DNA from: Desulfobacterales bacterium | GTDB taxonomy: Bacteria; Desulfobacterota; Desulfobacteria; Desulfobacterales; UBA5852 | DNA: 9,269 nt | Direction: 5' to 3' | Assembly (NCBI GenBank): GCA_030066455.1 | Contig: JASJBQ010000166.1 | Coordinates: forward strand, 1-9,269 | In this document: in pieces, positions 5,958 through 9,269 of the stretch | Layout: the number at the start of each line of letters is the position of its first letter | How positions within the stretch are numbered: position 1 is the stretch's first letter | Position numbers and translations under genes: made by a program | Notes under the pieces: model-generated | The model's database searches: none | What the model saw: the letters and a program-made list of their open reading frames with translations, nothing else | Told to the model about the DNA's origin: nothing

Positions 5958-7664
5958 ATGGACACGTCAACATCACTAGAGAAAACCCAACGGCAGGTCA
6001 AGAAGCTGAAGCAAGCTTTGCAGGATTGTCAGAAATCAGGACAAACACCGCAAGGCGATGATTCGAATTATCGCCGCTTGGTCGAAAACGCCAGCGAGGC
6101 CATTCTGATTGCGCAGAATGGTCGCTTCACATACGCCAATGCCCGGGCCGAGGAACTTTTCGGGTATTCCCGGGCCGCGTTGAGCGCCCAGCCTCTAACA
6201 GCCTTCATCCATCCCCATGATCGTGAGATGGTGCGACAGCAGCATGAACGGCGAATAGAAGGAGAAAACCTTCCCGCGCTTTATGCCTTCAGGATCGTCC
6301 ATCAAAACGGATCGATCCTGTGGGTCGAATTGAAGGCCAAACTGTTCACCTGGCACCGCGAACCAGCCACCCTGTGTTTCATTTCCGACATCACGCAGCG
6401 GATCCGGACCGAACAAAAATATTACCGGGCCCTGGCCAGCCGTTTCGAAGGATTCTTACTGCTGGACAATGCGCGGATCATTACCGAAGTCAATCAGGCC
6501 CTGTTGAAAATTTCCGGTTACACGGCGGAGGATTTTATCGGCCACCCCGTGGACCGGTTCTATGACCATGCATCGGTCGACTTTTATTCTGCCAGTGCCG
6601 AACATTTCAGTTTCGAAGCCCTTTTCCGCGCCCGTGGCGGGAAGCAAATCCCCATGCTCTTCAGCCGCAGCACTTTGAAAGACGATAGCGACCAACCCAC
6701 CGGCTATATGTACTTCCTGACCGATCTAACCGAGCTGAAAATCACGCAGGAAGCACTCAAACGGGCCGAACGGCGCTATCGCCTGATGTACCAGAACGCA
6801 GTCCAGGGCATGTTTCAAAGTCATCTGTCCGGCAAGCTGATACGAGCCAATCCGGCATTTGCCCGCATCCTCGGGTATACGTCCGTCGATGAGGTCCTGT
6901 CGCTCGAAGGAGGCGCCACGCAATTCTATTTCCACCTCGCCGACCGCGCCCGGATGATCCAAACCCTCCTGAAGAAGGGCTCTCTGGTGAACCACGAGTT
7001 GCGGCTCAAACGCAAGGACGGCCAGGCCGTTTGGATTCTGGCGAATATTCGCCTCATGCGCAATAGCAAGGGCGAAGCCATATTTGAAGGGATCCTGGTG
7101 GACAATACCCACCGAAAAAACCTGGAAAAAAAACTGAAAGACGATCGAAAGAAATTTAAGGAACTGGCGGTTCGCAACAATCTGACCGGACTCTACAACA
7201 CGCGCTACCTGTATCAAAAGCTGGACCAGGTCATCGCAGCGAGCAAACGCGCCCGCAATCCGTTTTCACTGGTTTTCATGGACATGGACCACTTTAAGCA
7301 CGTGGTTGACACCTATGGCCACCTCAACGGGAGCCTGGCCCTCAAAGAAGTGGCCGCAACCATCAAGAGCTGCCTCCAGCAACCTTGTTTCGGGGTGGCC
7401 TACGGCGGTGACGAATTTGTCGTCGTGCTGCCCGGGTTTGACAAGGCACGGGCCACTCGAAAACTGGAACAGATCCGCACTCGAATGAAGGCGACCACCT
7501 ATCTTGCCGTCGCCGGGCACCAGGTCCGCCTGAGTGCCAGTTTTGGCATTGCCACCTTTCCCGAAGACAGCGACAACCGCGAAGGACTACTGGCCCTCGC
7601 CGATCAGGCCATGTTCCAGGTCAAACAGACCGGAAAAGGCGAAATCGGTGTTATCCAATCATAA
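5958..7664 (+). CDS. Three-PAS GGDEF cyclic-dinucleotide synthase, candidate Hypr (3',3'-cGAMP) type
   Basis: This is a soluble 568-residue sensor/second-messenger enzyme. After a short coiled-coil-like start (about 5-25) come three PAS domains: about 37-150 (YRRLVENASEAILI, LFGYSRAAL), 155-262 (ISGYTAEDFIG) and 272-388 (ANPAFARILGYTSVDEV). A charged linker (about 386-404) leads to a GGDEF domain (about 405-568) with LTGLYNTRYL, MDMDHFK and YGGDEF (482-487). There are no membrane segments. Relative to PleD, with a constant offset and no gaps, metal-ligand D442 and GGDEF 483-487 are intact. However, guanine-contacting N335 is V450 and D344 is S459. The I-site RxxD is Q474...C477, so product inhibition is unlikely, and the usual Arg of RYGGDEF is Ala481. 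Asp-to-Ser at that position marks Hypr GGDEF enzymes such as Geobacter GacA. ATG 5958 is the first start after an in-frame stop at 5916, and no Shine-Dalgarno sequence precedes it. No EAL or HD-GYP domain is present. Confidence 0.92.
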   Translation: MDTSTSLEKTQRQVKKLKQALQDCQKSGQTPQGDDSNYRRLVENASEAILIAQNGRFTYANARAEELFGYSRAALSAQPLTAFIHPHDREMVRQQHERRIEGENLPALYAFRIVHQNGSILWVELKAKLFTWHREPATLCFISDITQRIRTEQKYYRALASRFEGFLLLDNARIITEVNQALLKISGYTAEDFIGHPVDRFYDHASVDFYSASAEHFSFEALFRARGGKQIPMLFSRSTLKDDSDQPTGYMYFLTDLTELKITQEALKRAERRYRLMYQNAVQGMFQSHLSGKLIRANPAFARILGYTSVDEVLSLEGGATQFYFHLADRARMIQTLLKKGSLVNHELRLKRKDGQAVWILANIRLMRNSKGEAIFEGILVDNTHRKNLEKKLKDDRKKFKELAVRNNLTGLYNTRYLYQKLDQVIAASKRARNPFSLVFMDMDHFKHVVDTYGHLNGSLALKEVAATIKSCLQQPCFGVAYGGDEFVVVLPGFDKARATRKLEQIRTRMKATTYLAVAGHQVRLSASFGIATFPEDSDNREGLLALADQAMFQVKQTGKGEIGVIQS

Positions 7665-7701
7665 ATTTACCCCCCGGGCCTCATCGAAACGCATCGGCTT
7701 T

Positions 7702-7730
7702 TTGCATTTTGGGGTTGCGTGAGATATAAA
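7702..7730 (+). promoter_or_regulatory. Promoter-like element for trkH
   Basis: TTGCAT (7702-7707) is a weak -35 box and TATAAA (7725-7730) a good -10 box, spaced 17 bases apart. Transcription would start near 7737, about 40 bases before the trkH ATG. The left arm of the inverted repeat at 7713-7767 falls between the two boxes. I see no clear terminator after the PAS-GGDEF gene, so read-through is also possible. Confidence 0.45.
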
Positions 7731-7767
7731 TTGTTATTTTGACTGACAATCAACGACTCACGCAACC
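7713..7767. promoter_or_regulatory. Nested inverted repeat overlapping the trkH promoter, probable operator
   Basis: GGTTGCGTGAG (7713-7723) and CTCACGCAACC (7757-7767) are a perfect 11-bp inverted repeat with 33 bases between. Inside it ATTGT (7730-7734) and ACAAT (7746-7750) form a second dyad. Arm centres are 44 bp apart, about four helical turns, so two protein dimers or one looping protein could sit on the same face of the DNA. No T-run follows and the right arm ends 10 bases before the ATG, so a terminator role is unlikely. As RNA, the structure could instead mask the start. Confidence 0.55.
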
Positions 7768-7777
7768 GGCCTAGCGC

Positions 7778-9232
7778 ATGCACCTGTTTTCTATCCTGCA
7801 CGTCTTCGGCACCCTGTTCCTGGTTACGGGCATCTCCATGGTGCTGCCGATCATTTGTGCGCTGATCTATCCCGAAGGGGATTTGACCGCGCTTTTCGTA
7901 TCCGCCGTACTGACCCTCTCGCTGGGCGCTCCGTTGTGGTGGTTTTTCCGCAAGCACCACGATCTGGCCATCCGCGACGGCATCTTTATCGCCGTATTCG
8001 GCTGGGTGGCAGTTTCCGCCCTAAGCGCCCTGCCCTTTATGATCCATGGTTCCATCCCGTCCTTCACCGACGCCTTTTTCGAGATGATGTCCGGCTACAC
8101 CACCAGCGGGGCCACCATCCTGACGGACATCGAGGTCGTGCCCCACGGGCTTTTGTTCTGGCGCAGCGAGACGCACCTGCTGGGGGGCATGGGGTTTTTG
8201 ACCCTCACCGTCATTTTCCTGCCCCACGGCGTGGGCGGGCAGCGCATCTTCCGGGCCGAGTCCTCGCCCGGGCAGGTCATCACCAAGGAAAAATTCCACT
8301 CCCGCAACCGTGACACCATGGTCCGGCTGTGGATCATCTATATGGTCTTGAACGCAACGCAGATCCTGCTCCTGTGGATTGGGGGCATGCCCCTGTTCGA
8401 TTCCCTCTGCCACGCCTTCGGCACCGTCTCCACCTCCGGTTACTCCCCCTGGAACGCCAGCATCGGGCATTATGACAACGCCTATTTCGACTGGATCATC
8501 ATCGTGTTCATGTTCCTGGGCGGGATGACCTTCGTTTTGTTCTACCAAATGGTCAAGGGCGACTGGCGGGCCCTGCGGATCAACACCGAGCTCCGCTGGT
8601 ACGTGAGCTTCATGCTCTTGTTCTGCGGGGTGGTGTCGTGGATCCTGTGGCGGGAGAACACCTACGGTCTGGTGGATGCCATCCGTTTCGGAACCTTTCA
8701 GGTCACGAGCCTCTTGACCACCACCGGCTTCACCACGGCCGACTACGAGCAGTGGCCGCAGGCGGCCCAGATGTTCCTCTACGCGGTGTGCTTCATCGGG
8801 GCCTGCGCGGGTTCCACCACCAGCGGCATCAAGATCGTCCACTACGTGGTCCTGTGCAAGTTCATGGCGGCCGCCGTCAAGAGGATCTTCTTACAGCCCA
8901 TGAGTGTGATCTCGGTGCGCCTGAACCAGCGCCCGGTGGACGACTCGATCATCCAGCTCTCGGTGTGCTACTTCATCGTCAATATCTTCATGGTGCTGGG
9001 TGGCGGCTGCGTCATGGTGCTCAGCGACGATATGGACTACCTCACCGCGATGAGCGCCGTGATCGCCACCCTGATGAACATCGGTCCGGGTTTCGGTGCC
9101 ATCGGCCCTTCCGAAAACTATGCCTTCATCTCCGATTTCGGCAAGTGGTTTCTCGCCTTCAACATGCTCGTCGGCCGCCTGGAGATGTTCTCGGCGCTGG
9201 TGATATTCTACCCCTCCTTCTGGAAAAGATAA
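7778..9232 (+). CDS. trkH: TrkH-family potassium uptake membrane subunit
   Basis: This is the potassium-translocating inner-membrane subunit of a Trk/Ktr system, 484 residues, the normal TrkH length. The four pore-loop filter segments expected of this superfamily are all present: YTTSGAT (107-113), VSTSGYS (217-223), TTTGFTTADY (314-323) and NIGPGFG (434-440), each with its filter glycine. LLGGMGF (134-140), GVGGQRIFRAE (151-161), the gating-loop segment CAGSTTSGIK (343-352) and VGRLEMF (465-471) are also standard TrkH features. The N-terminus runs straight into the first membrane helix, as in the family. ATG 7778 is the earliest possible start because an in-frame TAG stands at 7772-7774, yet only a poor Shine-Dalgarno sequence precedes it. 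TrkH needs a cytosolic NAD/ATP-binding TrkA (or KtrA) partner. None is seen upstream, so it would be beyond 9269 or elsewhere. Identity is secure. Confidence 0.96.
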   Translation: MHLFSILHVFGTLFLVTGISMVLPIICALIYPEGDLTALFVSAVLTLSLGAPLWWFFRKHHDLAIRDGIFIAVFGWVAVSALSALPFMIHGSIPSFTDAFFEMMSGYTTSGATILTDIEVVPHGLLFWRSETHLLGGMGFLTLTVIFLPHGVGGQRIFRAESSPGQVITKEKFHSRNRDTMVRLWIIYMVLNATQILLLWIGGMPLFDSLCHAFGTVSTSGYSPWNASIGHYDNAYFDWIIIVFMFLGGMTFVLFYQMVKGDWRALRINTELRWYVSFMLLFCGVVSWILWRENTYGLVDAIRFGTFQVTSLLTTTGFTTADYEQWPQAAQMFLYAVCFIGACAGSTTSGIKIVHYVVLCKFMAAAVKRIFLQPMSVISVRLNQRPVDDSIIQLSVCYFIVNIFMVLGGGCVMVLSDDMDYLTAMSAVIATLMNIGPGFGAIGPSENYAFISDFGKWFLAFNMLVGRLEMFSALVIFYPSFWKR

Positions 9233-9269
9233 GCAGACGGCTCCCTAACAACCCCGATATCGGCGTTAT

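Noticed and set aside
7664..7710. Intrinsic terminator after the PAS-GGDEF gene (TTTTT near 7699-7703)
   Set aside because: Only three consecutive base pairs can be formed before the T-run. No convincing stem is visible.
8021..8842. Minus-strand open frame of 273 codons under trkH
   Set aside because: It is a shadow of a conserved membrane protein with low-complexity composition and no family features.

Overview
The window reads as part of a chromosome from a GC-rich anaerobic Gram-negative bacterium. My best guess is Desulfobacterota (Desulfobacterales-like). This rests on protein style and gene mix only: ketone/short-chain-acid CoA chemistry, a GntP-type permease, multi-PAS GGDEF signalling and TrkH. 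No taxonomic marker gene is present. All six recognisable genes lie on the + strand. I see no tRNA, rRNA, CRISPR array, insertion sequence or phage gene.

Left half (1-5524), carbon metabolism. A thiolase cut off by the window edge is followed by a long single-chain family I CoA-transferase. After a 540-base gap with no convincing gene come a GntP-family permease and a small secreted protein whose ribosome-binding site overlaps the permease stop codon. A coherent reading is: the permease imports a small organic acid (3-hydroxybutyrate or a related hydroxy/keto acid is the best guess), the CoA-transferase activates it, and the thiolase cleaves an acetoacetyl-CoA-type product to acetyl-CoA. The substrate is inferred from context, not proven by sequence.

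Middle (5525-7664), signalling. A probable terminator (about 5664-5700) ends the metabolic block. A promoter-like TTGACA element then opens a roughly 190-base AT-rich leader with several potential hairpins. The leader precedes a soluble protein with three PAS domains and a GGDEF domain. The GGDEF signature is intact, but the two residues that read guanine in canonical diguanylate cyclases are replaced (PleD N335 to Val450, D344 to Ser459), and the inhibitory I-site is absent. Asp-to-Ser at that second position is the hallmark of Hypr GGDEF enzymes, which make 3',3'-cGAMP. This is the most interesting observation in the window.

Right part (7665-9269), potassium uptake. A complete TrkH membrane subunit has its own promoter-like element embedded in a perfect 11-bp inverted repeat with a smaller dyad nested inside it, which looks like an operator. 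No TrkA partner lies within the window.
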